This document shows, piece by piece, positions 1 through 11,700 of a stretch of 64,000 nucleotides of DNA. How positions within the stretch are numbered: position 1 is the stretch's first letter; every line of letters starts with the position of its first letter. The stretch comes from Selaginella moellendorffii (Eukaryota > Streptophyta > Lycopodiopsida > Selaginellales > Selaginellaceae), in assembly GCF_000143415.4 (NCBI RefSeq), contig NW_003314322.1, positions 859,798-923,797 of the forward strand, in the 5' to 3' direction. The position numbers and the translations under genes were made by a program. A model generated the notes under the pieces. It saw nothing but the letters and a program-made list of their open reading frames with translations. It was not told where the DNA came from and searched no databases.

Positions 1-2900
1 AAACTATGCATAAAGAATAAAGATTAAAATCTTAGGCTAATGATTTTTCATTCTTGTGTTTTTCTAAGAAAGTGTCAACTCATTATTTCTATATAATAAA
101 AATAATTTTTTTATAATGCAAGATATAGGATAATATGGTGTCAATCTTCACTATCTTCTTGTTTAAAACTTAATAATCCATGCACATCTATATTGAACCT
201 TTTTTTTTTTTTTGACAAGAAAAACAAGAGCACTGAAAGAAGATTTATTAGGCTTGATAAACCCATAGAAATAAAGAAAGAAAGAAAAAAGAAAAATATA
301 AAAGAGAAAAGAGAGAGTGAGGTTAAAATCTAAATAAAATGAATCCCAACCTATATAACTTTATACTATAATTACTTTTAGATAGAGCAATTTTAAATTT
401 AAATGAAATAAGAGAAGAGATGATGCATTGCTTAAGGATGTAAGCGGGTGAATGGAAGGTGAGAGGATTGCTCAATCAATGATATAATGTGCAATTTATA
501 AAAGTGTAAAAGATAATGCATAAAATTTTATTCAGAACATGTGTAAAACTTTTATAAATTTATGTAGGACAACCACCTTCATGCCAATACCAATGGCCCC
601 TCTCATGGCTTGGATGAGGCCATCTATAATCTCATAAACCCAATATTTTGGCATATCAGTAAAACATTCTTTAAAGCACTATATTATTATCTTTTTTAAT
701 TGATCTTTAGACAGCACTATAAGAAGTATGCACCCCTTACTTGTGCCATTACTAAATCTAAATGTCTTTACATGCAAGGGGTTAATCCTTGAAGCAAATA
801 TCATTTCCTTCTTAATTTCTTCTAGCTTGAGCTGTTTGTTGGCTTAATTGATGGATTTTTTCTAAGCAACCTCCCAAGCTCTAGACAAAATTTATGAATG
901 GAATGGTTGAATCTCAAGGCCATTATGATGGGAGCTCAAAATATAATTTGAGGATCATGATCTTATGTTTCCTCAAATACAATAGAGACCATCTCTCTTC
1001 AATAAACATCAATATTTCCTTCTCACTGCCTAAGACCAAGAATTAAGTGGCTCTACTCAAATGAATTGAGGAGTGGAAGTAGGAACTTTTTGACAGATCT
1101 TGATATAAATTTACAAAGAGACTGTGCCCAAGATCATAATATGTTTGATAAGAGTTCTTGGGAAGAATATAATAATCTACAAAGCTTCACTTGCTCTATA
1201 AAATTAAAGCTCTAAAGTGGCCTTTTCTTCACATATCCCAAGCTCCCCTAGGTAAAATCTTTTTTAAAGAATGAATTAAATAAATGGCTCTAGCATCATC
1301 AGATAATTACTAATGGATTTTTACCACATGTCTAATTTATTATTTGTAAATTTTACACATGACTTTTTCATGCTTTGTAAATTTTCTGCCATAAATGACC
1401 AACTGAAGAGTCACAAACAGCCATCTATATAATCTTTATAGTAGTATCAAAGAAAAGGTGGTGGATTATCTACACAAAAAATTACCACTTACTGAAAAAG
1501 GTGGAATGGGATTGAAGCCACTCTATTAAAAAGTCTTAAATACCTCTTTACATAAAGCCTAACTAGCCACTAAAAGTCTTAATTTGTCACTAAGTTGAAA
1601 TTGATGTGTTGATCTAATCAAAATTGTAACATGTAAATGATAATGGAAAATGTTGAGGCCAACTATAATGTTATGGAAAAACATGGAGTTATATTTATGG
1701 GAAACATTGTAAAAAATGATTAAAAGCAATAATAGTGATTATAAATGATGAAAAAGAATGCTAAGAAGATAGTATTAAAAGTGATAAAAGGTAAAATTTA
1801 AAACCTTCAACATGATCTAGAAAACTCAAAACTTACTGTTTGTTGAGATAAAGTAGTATGAGGTTGAGAACTATAGTCTAAGAACACTCTTATAGCTATA
1901 TGACCTAAAAAGAGAAACATAAAAATAAGATGAGAAGACTAAAACATAAAAAGAAAAATAAAAATTAATAAAGAAAGAAAAAAATGTTCAATGCAGAATG
2001 GCTTGAGGTGATAATGGTGCATAAAAAAGATTATATCCTACCTGAAAGGGCATTGTTGCAAGGCATGCATAAATCACTAAGAAAAAAGAAATATATGTAT
2101 TAAGTGGTACTGATGTGAATGACCAAGACTTAGTGACTAGAAAAAAAATTCTATTTCATGTAGAGACAACAAAAAAATGGTTGCTCTTCAAAATTGCCAC
2201 TTTATAAAATATTTACTTACATCAACTTAAAATTGACATGAAACATGTCTAATATCTCAATCAATAAATACAAAGTGTGTAAAAAAATATCTTAAAGATT
2301 GCCATAGAGATATAGTGCAAAAATAATTGATAGAAAAATTGTTGTAAGAGAAAACTTATTTATTACACCAAATACTAAGAAACAAAATTCAAAGTTTTTA
2401 ATTTTTTCTATAGCCTCCTCAAAGTTAATATGAAGCTCCTTATTCTCCTTTGTAAAACTGAAAACATAGCTAAATCAACTAACACCTCCAACTACTTCAT
2501 ATCATGTATTTGTAGAATTTAAGGATAACTTCTGACAAATTGATCTTGACTAGATATGACTTGACATGAGAGTCTAAAAATCTTGTCTAGTTAGATTGCA
2601 AAAACAAGACACTATTACAATCTACCACCTTAGTCTCTAGCAATTATGCAAGTGATAGAATCTCTCAGTCTAGTAGAGAATTCAAATGAATATAAAGCTT
2701 TAAAATAAAACTTTTGGAATCATGAAAGTGAAAAGAGATTAATAACTCTAAAATGGTTCTAAAAAAGAGGATTATTGAAAAGGGGACATAAATGAATGGA
2801 ATAGGATATCCAGCTTGGGTATTTCAAAGTATATCTAGGAATATCCCTAAAATCATACTTCAATATGAACCTAGGAAGAAATCGCAAATAAATCCTATAT
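1..2900. other. AT-rich gene-poor region
   Basis: The region is strongly AT-rich, with many poly-A and poly-T runs. Apart from the decayed coding stretch listed at 532-843 I see no open frame, RNA gene or repeat array. The composition changes sharply at about 2.92 kb, where the GC-richer promoter of the DEG5 gene begins. The texture resembles the AT-rich transposon-bearing stretch at 47-52 kb, so it is probably old repeat-derived sequence, but no transposon domain is recognisable. Confidence 0.6.
532..843 (-). pseudogene. Decayed coding stretch, unknown family
   Basis: Read on the minus strand, one frame stays open for 104 codons except for a single internal TAG, and ends at TGA (534-532). 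The translation looks protein-like, with normal hydrophobic and charged composition and phrases such as FRFSNGTSKG and ECFTDMPKYWVYEIIDGL. This is unusual in such AT-rich DNA. It begins just after an in-frame TAA, and a frameshifted continuation upstream is possible. I do not recognise the family. A transposon-encoded protein fragment is the likeliest origin. Confidence 0.35.
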
Positions 2901-3207
2901 GAGCCTTCTTGAGTTTGGGCTTCTCACGCTGCAGCTTGCGTCTCTGTCGTCCAACACAACTGGCTTCTTCAGAGTTACGTTGGATTTGTCTTAACTCTTA
3001 TCAGGTTTTAATTCTCTCGAGACAGATGTACTGTGGACCTCAGCTTCTCAAAACAACCAAAGCAAGCTAAGTGGCGAGAGTATACACTCTTGATGGAATC
3101 AGTGGCCACAATGCTGGAATTGTCGCCGGCGGCGGAATGCGCAGGGATGGGGAGAAGGATAGAGCATCCGCGCCACACGGGAGCAACACGATCAAAACCC
3201 CTAAAAC

Positions 3208-4486
3208 ATGGGGCATCTCAGTGTGACTGTCTTGGCCCAGCAGCCATCGAAAGTGGCGATGCTGCCCACAAAGTCTGGATTCGTGGCCAGGCGATCGCTG
3301 TTGATGGGCTCTCTCGCAATGCTCCAAGTGGCGAACCCACGACGCGCATTTGGGAGAAACGCGAGAGACAATCGCGATGAGGACCAAGAGTTTGAGATAA
3401 GAACCATGCAGCTGTTTGAGGTAGCCTATCTTCTTTCTTGATCTTCCTTTTGTATTGACAAGGATGTTTCTAGCAATTCCAATGCGTAGAGCACAACGCG
3501 CTCAGTCGTCGCGATCCAAGATTTGGACCTCTCGAGCAATGTCGCAGCAGTGGACATGGACGATGGTGAGATCCAAGGCATTGGCTCCGGATTTGTGTGG
3601 GATCGATTCGGCCACATTGTGACAAATTATCACGTTATCTCGAAGATAGCTAAGGATACGAGCGGCAAGAAACAGATAAAGGTCTCTTTCTTTTTTTCTT
3701 CTTTTGTGGCTACAAAGTCGTGTATGATCGATCACAGGTGGTATTGCTGGCTTTGAATGGAGACGTCGATTCTTACAATGCAGCTATCATCGGTCTCGAT
3801 CCTTCTCGTGATCTCGCAGTTCTCAAGGTACAGGAAAATCTTTTCCACTGGTTGTTTACAGTCTTCTTCTCTTGGGTGTTTCAGATTGAAGTTCCAGAAT
3901 CCAGTGTGTTGCGTCCAGCAGTGATAGGAAGCTCCAAAGATCTTAGAGTCGGCCAAAATTGCTACGCGATAGGAAATCCTTACGGATACGAGCACACCCT
4001 CACTACTGGAGTACGCAAAACCTTCTCTTTTCTTGCTTCACGTAGCTTTGTTCTTCGCAGGTAGTCAGTGGATTGTGCAGACAAATTCCTTCACCCTCTG
4101 GCAAACCGATCTTCGGTGCCATACAAACTGATGCATCGATAAATGCGGGTATAATACATCGAGTGATTAGCTTTGGAAGAACTAGAACTAAAAAGACGAT
4201 CTTGCAGGGAACTCTGGAGGACCATTGCTCGATTCATTCGGACGAGTCATCGGTATCAACACCGCAACCTTCACCCGGCGAGGTAGGCATAGTTTTCTTT
4301 CTCATTCTCACACAAACATTCTCTCAAATTCCAGGCTCGGGAACGTCCTCCGGTGTGAATTTCGCAGTGGCGATCGATCTGGTGAGGCAAGTCGTGCCCC
4401 ATTTGATCGTGGAAGGCGCGGTGAGCTCTAGCAGATCAGTGGAGCGAGGTGTTCTTGGGCCTCCCAGATACCTCTCGCTTCCATGA
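3208..4486 (+). CDS. DEG5: Thylakoid-lumen Deg/HtrA protease, DEG5-like
   Basis: Trypsin-fold serine protease of the Deg/HtrA family. Arabidopsis DEG5 works with DEG8 in the thylakoid lumen in photosystem II D1 turnover. Seven exons: 3208-3420, 3490-3681, 3738-3827, 3885-4010, 4061-4148, 4208-4282, 4335-4486. They give 311 aa, close to DEG5 length. The triad is visible as His119 (TNYHVI), Asp160 (SRDLAVL) and Ser239 (GNSGGP). There is no PDZ domain, which is typical of DEG5 and unlike DEG1 or DEG8. The N-terminus has a chloroplast-type leader, then a twin-Arg plus hydrophobic stretch ([12 protein letters not shown]) suited to lumen targeting. The start is the first ATG in frame with that leader. 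All introns are about 50-70 nt. Identification is firm; lumen location is inferred. Confidence 0.93.
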
Positions 4487-4552
4487 AAAAAATCCAAGTT
4501 CCTATAGACGCAAAACCCTAAGAACTAGGGTTTAGGGCTTTTGGGGTTCTCG

Positions 4553-5530
4553 ATGATGAGGCGCGCGTGGAGGAATCGCTGCCCCGCCCGGCGCTGCTAC
4601 GAGAATGGAGGTATTCCTTCCAGGTCCTTGCACGGCGCGGCGAGGCGCGGCCCCTACGATGATGGCGGCGGCGCCGACGCGGCCCCGGCGCCATCGGCCA
4701 AGGTGCTCAAGATCGTCGAGGACATCGCCAATCTCACGCTGCTCGAGGCGGCCGACATGTCGCTGCTGCTCAAGAAGAGGCTGCGCATCCAAAACGTGCC
4801 CGTCATGTCCATGGGGATGAATGTGATGCACGATATGTGGTATGATCCTTTGCCGCTCCCCGCCGCCGGTCCTCCGCCGCCTCCTCTTCCGCGGCGTTCC
4901 CTCGGCGGCAGCCAGAGGGTTCTTCCGGAAGAGATCCATCTCCAGCACGGGCTCTTGCGCAGTCCAAGTGGTGCCGCCGCCACCGCCGCGAGCTCCTCCT
5001 CTTCGCGGTCGGTCCATGCAGCGATCAGCGAGAGTGACAAGTATCTCTATCAACTCCCCTCGGCGTCGTCGGACACGGACTCCTACGACAACGAGCTGGA
5101 CGATCGCGACCACGATCGCGACGTCGATCGCGACGACGACGACAAGTTTGGCACCGGCGTGGAAGAAGAGGATCGTTGGGACGATGACGAGGTGACAATG
5201 CCTCGAGCGAAGAGTTTGAGCAAGGCGCAAGGTGATGGAGCACAGACTGTTGCTGCAGCAAAGAAGGCCGCGACGCCGACGAAGAAGAAGGCTCCAGTGG
5301 CGAAAGCCACAGCAAGCAATGGAGCTCCCGATGGATCGCCCGCTCCCGCGGCCGCCATCAAGAAGAGAGGTGGCCGGAGACCAAAGGCCAACGAGGGAGC
5401 TGTGCCGTCTTTCACAGCGCCAGCGCCGGACCCCCCGCCGCCTGCGAAGAAACCAGCGGCGGCGACGAAAGCAAAGGCGAGAGCTTCGACCACCAAACCG
5501 GCTGCTGCCGCTGCAAAGGCTGCTGCGTGA
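4553..5530 (+). CDS. L7/L12 N-terminal-domain protein with low-complexity tail
   Basis: Single open frame of 325 aa from ATG 4553. Residues about 45-90 resemble the N-terminal dimerisation domain of ribosomal protein L7/L12 (VLKIVEDIANLTLLEAADMS, then a Lys/Arg helix and a VPVM motif). The leader is Arg-rich and could target an organelle. The expected C-terminal factor-binding domain of L7/L12 is absent. Instead come a Pro/Ser-rich region, an acidic Asp/Arg repeat stretch and an Ala/Lys/Pro-rich histone-H1-like tail. It could be a divergent organellar L12-like protein, a lineage-specific chimera, or a model missing introns. The gene starts only 66 nt after the DEG5 stop. Large open frames on the other strand here are by-products of high GC. 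Confidence 0.6.
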   Translation: MMRRAWRNRCPARRCYENGGIPSRSLHGAARRGPYDDGGGADAAPAPSAKVLKIVEDIANLTLLEAADMSLLLKKRLRIQNVPVMSMGMNVMHDMWYDPLPLPAAGPPPPPLPRRSLGGSQRVLPEEIHLQHGLLRSPSGAAATAASSSSSRSVHAAISESDKYLYQLPSASSDTDSYDNELDDRDHDRDVDRDDDDKFGTGVEEEDRWDDDEVTMPRAKSLSKAQGDGAQTVAAAKKAATPTKKKAPVAKATASNGAPDGSPAPAAAIKKRGGRRPKANEGAVPSFTAPAPDPPPPAKKPAAATKAKARASTTKPAAAAAKAAA

Positions 5531-6787
5531 GATCGATCGATCGATCGAGCAGGACGAGGGGAATCAAAGAGCTGATGAAACAACAAACTCTGAAAAGGAA
5601 CTTCCGACACACAGGTTCCAAAATCGTATCGTCGTTTATCTTCGTTTTTTCGCTTTGCTTTGGTCCACTTTCAGGGAATGAAGAGGCACAAAGTCTCTTC
5701 ACCTTTTTGCTTTCTTGGAAGGTCCTCTAAAGTTTGACAACAGGGATCCTTCCTTCAAGCTTGCCAAAAGAAAATGCGAGAGTACTTTTGCAAAAGATAA
5801 CTCTCATGCAAGTTTATAATCTAGTGTCAACTTTTGGCAATTGCCCTTTCCCGGCATGTGGCGCTACAAGAGAATTCCGCTCTATTCCAACTCACGCCTG
5901 TAAGGCCACAGCCTTATAAAACTATTCCCGATGAAGAATGGAAAGATAATCGCTTTGGTTCTCCATGATCATCGCAACATGCCTGACCAAAATTATACCT
6001 TGCGTGGAGTGTAGCGCATTCCATCCCACCAAAGTAATCAATCATGGGATACCACAAGATTTCTAAATGCTATAGTTTCACTATCAATCTAAACATCACA
6101 TGGTTTGCTTGCTTCACGCTACATCCCAGCCGTCGATTCCAGAAGCCCACCAAACGCTTTTAACACCTTGTCGTCGTTACCCTTTTTGTACGCACTCATT
6201 AACATGGACGTTAGGCGCATATGCCGCGATATATTCTCCGCCGCAATATCCCATTGACGGCGCTGGGCATATTCCGTGTGTGTGGTTTAGTGCTCGTGAG
6301 AGGGGGAGGACCACCCTGCCCGCGAGCGCCCGCGGGGACCGAGACGATGATGAGCGCTGCGCCGCCAGGTATGATCTCTGCTCAATCTGGCGCTGGCTCC
6401 AGCTCCACTAGCCGCGCTGGAGCGATTTCCAGCAATGCCTAGGTCTCCCAGCGTCGATTCTTGCTGCTCTTGGGATATTTCATCGCGTTGTGCTCGGCCA
6501 ATGCGCCGGAGCTGCGCAAATTGCCCCGGAGCTCGGGATTTTTCTCTGCTGTGTGGCTGGATCTTTGGGAGGCTTGTGTGGAATCGTGTGAGCATTGCAA
6601 TGCCTTGCGTGTGAACGAGAGATTTCTTGCAAGCCAGTTGTAGGTAGTTTTTACATCGTTTTTTCTTCCTCTGCTGGATCTTGACCTTCGTTATTTTTTT
6701 GCCATTGCATAGAGAGAAGAACTGGCAACTGGCACAAAGTGGTGATCCCAATGCGCTGCGCTTAACACGAGGAGGACGAAGAATAAG
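5531..6787. other. Intergenic region before receptor kinase
   Basis: About 1.25 kb that should hold the 3' UTR of the L7/L12-like gene and the promoter and leader of the receptor kinase. Several short open frames occur on both strands (for example 6221-6442 plus and 6287-6751 minus). None has a recognisable domain, and they overlap each other antisense in GC-rich sequence, so I do not call them genes. No RNA gene or repeat is seen. Confidence 0.5.
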
Positions 6788-8745
6788 ATGGAAAGAAATC
6801 GCTGCGCACTTCTAATCGTCCTGGCAGTTCTGGCAATGCCCGGTGGTGGTAACGCGGACGATAAAGACGTGCTCATGGCATTCAAGGCTTCGGCAGATGT
6901 GTCGAACAGGCTAACGAGCTGGGGGAACGGAGATCCTTGCAGCGGCAATTGGACTGGTGTAAAGTGCGTGCAAGGACGGATTCGCTATCTCATCCTCGAA
7001 GGCTTGGAGCTGGCCGGATCAATGCAAGCGCTCACCGCACTCCAGGACCTCCGCATTGTCAGCCTCAAGGGGAACTCTCTCAACGGCACTCTTCCGGATC
7101 TCACGAACTGGAGATACTTGTGGAGCTTGTATCTTCACCACAACAACTTTAGCGGCGAGCTTCCACCCAGCCTGTCCAACCTCGTACATCTTTGGCGGCT
7201 CAATCTCTCCTTCAACGGCTTCTCCGGACAGATACCGCCATGGATCAACTCCTCGCGGCGGTTGCTCACTTTGAGGCTCGAGAACAACCAGTTCTCGGGG
7301 GCTATTCCGGATCTCCGGCTCGTCAACCTCACGGAGTTTAACGTTGCCAACAATCGGCTGAGTGGAGAGATCCCACCGTCGCTCAGGAACTTCTCAGGCA
7401 CTGCGTTTCTGGGGAATCCATTCTTATGTGGTGGCCCTCTGGCGGCATGCACGGTGATACCCGCGACACCGGCACCTTCTCCGGCAGTGGAGAATATAAT
7501 CCCGGCCACACCGACGTCCAGACCAAACGAGGGAAGAAGAACGAGGAGCCGACTTGGGACAGGGGCCATCATCGCCATTGTCGTTGGTGATGCGGCGGTT
7601 CTCGCCTTGATCGCTCTGGTTTTCCTGTTTTTCTACTGGAAACGCTATCAACACATGGCGGTGCCTTCTCCAAAGACCATCGACGAGAAAACGGATTTTC
7701 CAGCGTCACAATACTCGGCTCAGGTGCCGGAAGCGGAGAGAAGCAAGCTGGTATTTGTCGACTCCAAAGCCGTGGGCTTCGACCTGGAAGATCTCCTGCG
7801 AGCTTCTGCCGAGATGCTGGGAAAAGGAAGCTTTGGAACGGCATACAAGGCTGTGCTCGAGGACGGAACAATAGTTGCGGTGAAGCGGCTCAAGGACATT
7901 ACAATATCTGGAAGGAAAGAGTTTGAGCAACATATGGAGTTGATCGCAAAGTTTCGACACCCCAACGTGGTTAAGCTCATCGCATACTATTACGCCAAGG
8001 AAGAAAAGCTCCTGGTGTACGACTTCATGCCCAACGGGAACCTGTACACGCTTCTTCACGGTATGTTTGTCATTGTTTACAAATTCCTAGCTCATCGACT
8101 GCTCTTGCAGGTAACAGAGGTCCCGGAAGGAAACCCCTGGACTGGACAACGCGCGTTAAGATCGCTCTGGGTGCGGCTAAGGGCCTGGCCTTCATACACC
8201 GTCAGCCAGGCGCTCAAAAAATACCGCACGGAAACATCAAGTCTTCGAACGTGCTTCTCGACAAAGATGGCAACGCTTGCATTGCAGACTTCGGCCTAGC
8301 GCTGCTCATGAACACGGCAGCGGCTTCTCGTCTAGTAGGCTACAGAGCTCCCGAGCACGCAGAGTCAAAGAAGATATCTTTCAAGGGGGACGTCTACAGC
8401 TTCGGGGTCTTGCTCTTGGAGCTCCTAACTGGGAAGGCGCCGGCACAGTCACATACTACGCAGGGGGAGAACATCGATCTTCCACGCTGGGTACAGTCCG
8501 TGGTTCGGGAGGAGTGGACTGCCGAAGTCTTCGACATCGAGCTCATGAAATACAAGAACATCGAAGAGGAGATGGTGGCCATGCTACAGGTTGGGATGGT
8601 TTGCGTCTCGCAGTCGCCGGACGATCGGCCAAAGATGAGCCAGGTTGTGAAGATGATCGAGGATATAAGAGCCGATCAATCTCCAGTGGCCGGGGACTCG
8701 ACTTCGCAGTCACGCTCTGGATCTCCCTCGGACGCAAGCCATTGA
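6788..8745 (+). CDS. LRR receptor-like kinase, LRR-III subfamily (atypical kinase)
   Basis: Two exons (6788-8060, 8111-8745) split by a 50-nt intron give 635 aa. Order of parts: signal peptide (residues about 1-23); LRR N-terminal cap with a Cys pair; about five to six short leucine-rich repeats; Pro/Thr-rich linker; one membrane helix ([20 protein letters not shown]); cytoplasmic kinase domain. The Gly loop ([11 protein letters not shown]) and ATP lysine K366 (VAVKRL) are present, and DFG is kept at D484. The catalytic-loop HRD motif is replaced by His464-Gly-Asn, so the catalytic Asp is missing. This is usual in the LRR-III group (RKL1/RLK902/At2g26730-like), which are often called probable inactive receptor kinases. 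Plasma-membrane signalling is inferred; ligand unknown. Confidence 0.95.
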
Positions 8746-11700
8746 CTGGATGAAACATTTATTTCTACTATACTGGTACGTTTTTCTCATTGTTTTTCTA
8801 CTTTGGAAGTCCTGATCTCTTCTCTTCGCTGGCGCAGGGTTCTCTGCGACTTATTCATTCGTGGAAGCTCTGCTAAGTGCATTACATCTATTCACAGGAA
8901 AGTCTCAATAACAGATTGGGCTCTCATTATTTCTCCAGCTTATATTGACAGAGCTTCGCTATAAACTTCCAAGTAAACGAATCCAAATGGATTTTTTGTT
9001 TCTGATTTGGTTGCTATTACTCTCGAGTTTCTACAGCGTAGATCACTGTCTCTTAAAAACGCAGGCGCGAGTCCTTTCCACCCAGGCAAGGAAGAATTTA
9101 TTTTTTCCTCGCAGAAAAAGAGATAGCCTAGCTAACCAGCCGAGTCGAGCCAAGCCGACTTTTCCTTTTTCTGTGCCAGCAGCTAGCTGATGTGCTCAAA
9201 ACAACAACACCCAAGAAAAAAGCAAAAAAAACGAAATGGAGATGATTTCGACACGAAGTTCCTTGCTTGGCTTTCACTTGGACTGACTGGACTAGTGAGT
9301 CAACGCCGGGGCTGACTAAGGCCGTGAACTGACTAAGTTGACTAGAATTGACTGATCTGACTTTTATACGAGTCGAGCTATCTTTAGACTTTACAGCAAC
9401 GCAGAATTGAATCCCCGCCACCTTTGGACAACGAAACAATATTCAGATTCTAAGTTTCTTGTCATTTATTTATATTTACACTAATTCCAAGGCCTGATAA
9501 TATTGCAGGCATTTTCTTGGTTTGGCAAAGTCATCAGAAGTAGCAAAACTAGCTCACGAATTGGTCAGAGCAGCACGAACCAAAGATCGATCAATTTGAC
9601 TACATTTTCCCAGCCAAAGGACCACCACCATGAAAATGAAAATTGAAAAGCCAAGATTCTTTTTTGTCTCCTTTTTTATAAATATATATTTTGACAAGAC
9701 AGACTGATTGCTTGGATTCCTCTCGGAACAAGAAACTACAACTTTGACGGCACGACCGGTCAACGTGCAGTGGAACCGGATGGTTGACTGGCTTAACACT
9801 GGTCAACGCTGCCGGCTGGTCCAGGGCCGACTCCTTCTGGCTCCACTGTTACAAATCTGCCACGTTTCTGTACTTCGTAAAGTCCCATTCTCTCTTTTGC
9901 AGCTGGATGCCAATATTTGGTTTTTCATTAGACTAAAGAAATGGTTCTGGATTTTCACTCCAATCTTCCTGCACATGAAGATTCAGCGAGTTTTTGGAGA
10001 TGTTTCCAATGTTGGATAACGTACAACATATATGTATACATAGTTGTTATATACTTTTGTGCGGATCCAACAGAAGCTGGCCCATTGAGAACTTTGAGAG
10101 TCTATAAATTCGCGGGACCACGATCACTCACGTTCACGTTCCCATTTATAATGTCCCTTTGTGATCAGTGATAAGTGAGCAGCGACGATCGAGCGAGGAA
10201 GGACCCGATTCAAGTACTATGACAGGAACACCCAAACCCGAAGGTGATCACTGACACACTGCGCAATTGAATTCGAGCTTCGTACCGCACAGCGAAAACG
10301 ATTGAATATAGTGGAGTCTCAGATGTGTTTGTGGCTGGAGAGGCAAACCAAAGTTTCTTGCTCCTTTTTTACAGCTGATTTGATTTGTGTGGACTCCTGG
10401 AGAAACATGCCAGGTGAAAGTGTTTGTTTAGGACACGGGGTTCGACACCACACGTGAGATCGCAGGACAACTAATACCTGAGGAGCGATCAAGAGGTTTA
10501 TAGCTAACTTGAGTCACCTTTCCTTCAATTCAATGCTCGTGGAAACTCTCCCATCTCGTCTATAAGATCTGGGGACCAACGTTTTTCTTTATTCTCAAAC
10601 TTAATCTGTGCTTTGGCGCATGAAATCTAGCAAAGCATTTGATTAAGTTGTGAGCCGGGAGACGAGGCGTCGCTCTAGGCGAGAATCAAGCGATCATTAA
10701 CTTTGTAACCAGCTAGGATGAAACAAACCAGAGCGATCATCTCATGCATTGGGAACAGCGTGTATGCTGCTGGCTGGCCACAGCCTTGCGCATAAAAACT
10801 AGAGCAACTTTTCTTTTGGTTTCTCTCAGTCGATCCGAAATGTTAGTGCTTTTGTAAGAGCTTGAGTCAACATGACAAGCTTTTGTATAGCCAAAAACAC
10901 GAACTTCCACACCACACGTGCACTAAATAGCGAGATACCTGGACAGAATCCTCAGAAGTTTGTGTCCTAGTTTACAGGTGAATGGGTACCAAAATCAAGA
11001 TGCCCAAAACCAAAACGTATAATGCATGGAACTTGATTTCAAGTGACCGACCACAACCAATCCATCCATCAGCATCATCAGCCCGCACGCTCGCAAGGTT
11101 TACAAAACCATTCCATAGCTTTCGGCCAAATGGCTAAAATCTTGTTAAGTTCCGCGGGCGGGGGTAATTCAAACCGCAGTGTTGTCTGTGAAGTGGACAA
11201 GGTATGGATAGATTGGATGAACACCGTGCATATATAAAAGATCTTTTATATAGCAATGCAAAAACCCTCTTGATTGCATCTTGGATCCAAATTACGAGAC
11301 AAGCGTTGTTTTTATGATCCATGATCCACGTTCACGTGCACTGATCATCACTGCCAAGCGAAAACCTTAAACCCTAAGTTAAACCCAAAACCCAAACCTG
11401 AACCCCTAAACTTTTGATGTTGATTTGCGAGAAAATGTTGGTAGCATAACTTTTGCTCACAAGAATGTCGTACGCTGGCCGGTTTGCTCTACACAAAATC
11501 CTGCCCATAAACATCAAGGCTGTTGGTCGCCTAACACTCATTTAATGCCCCAAAGTCCCGGACTAAACCATCCCAATGTCAATGAGAGGATTGACAATGT
11601 TTGGGATCTCACCACTCGCGCCGGGCTTCCAGCCCTTCCAACCAGGCCGCAGACTCGCCGGTGAAAACTCTTCCAGTGGAGAGAGAGACAGCGATTTTTG

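Noticed and set aside
4532-5610. Long minus-strand open frames opposite the L7/L12-like gene
   Set aside because: High GC and low-complexity codons leave all frames open. Only the plus frame contains a recognisable domain.
5232-5681. Arg-rich plus-strand frame of 149 aa
   Set aside because: It is a frame-shifted reading of the Ala/Lys-rich tail and has no independent support.
6287-6751. 154-aa minus frame before the receptor kinase
   Set aside because: No domain, overlaps opposite-strand frames, and lies in the expected promoter.
11363-11408. Interstitial telomere repeat
   Set aside because: Only a few CCCTAAA-like units with many mismatches; too short and degenerate to be called a telomeric array.
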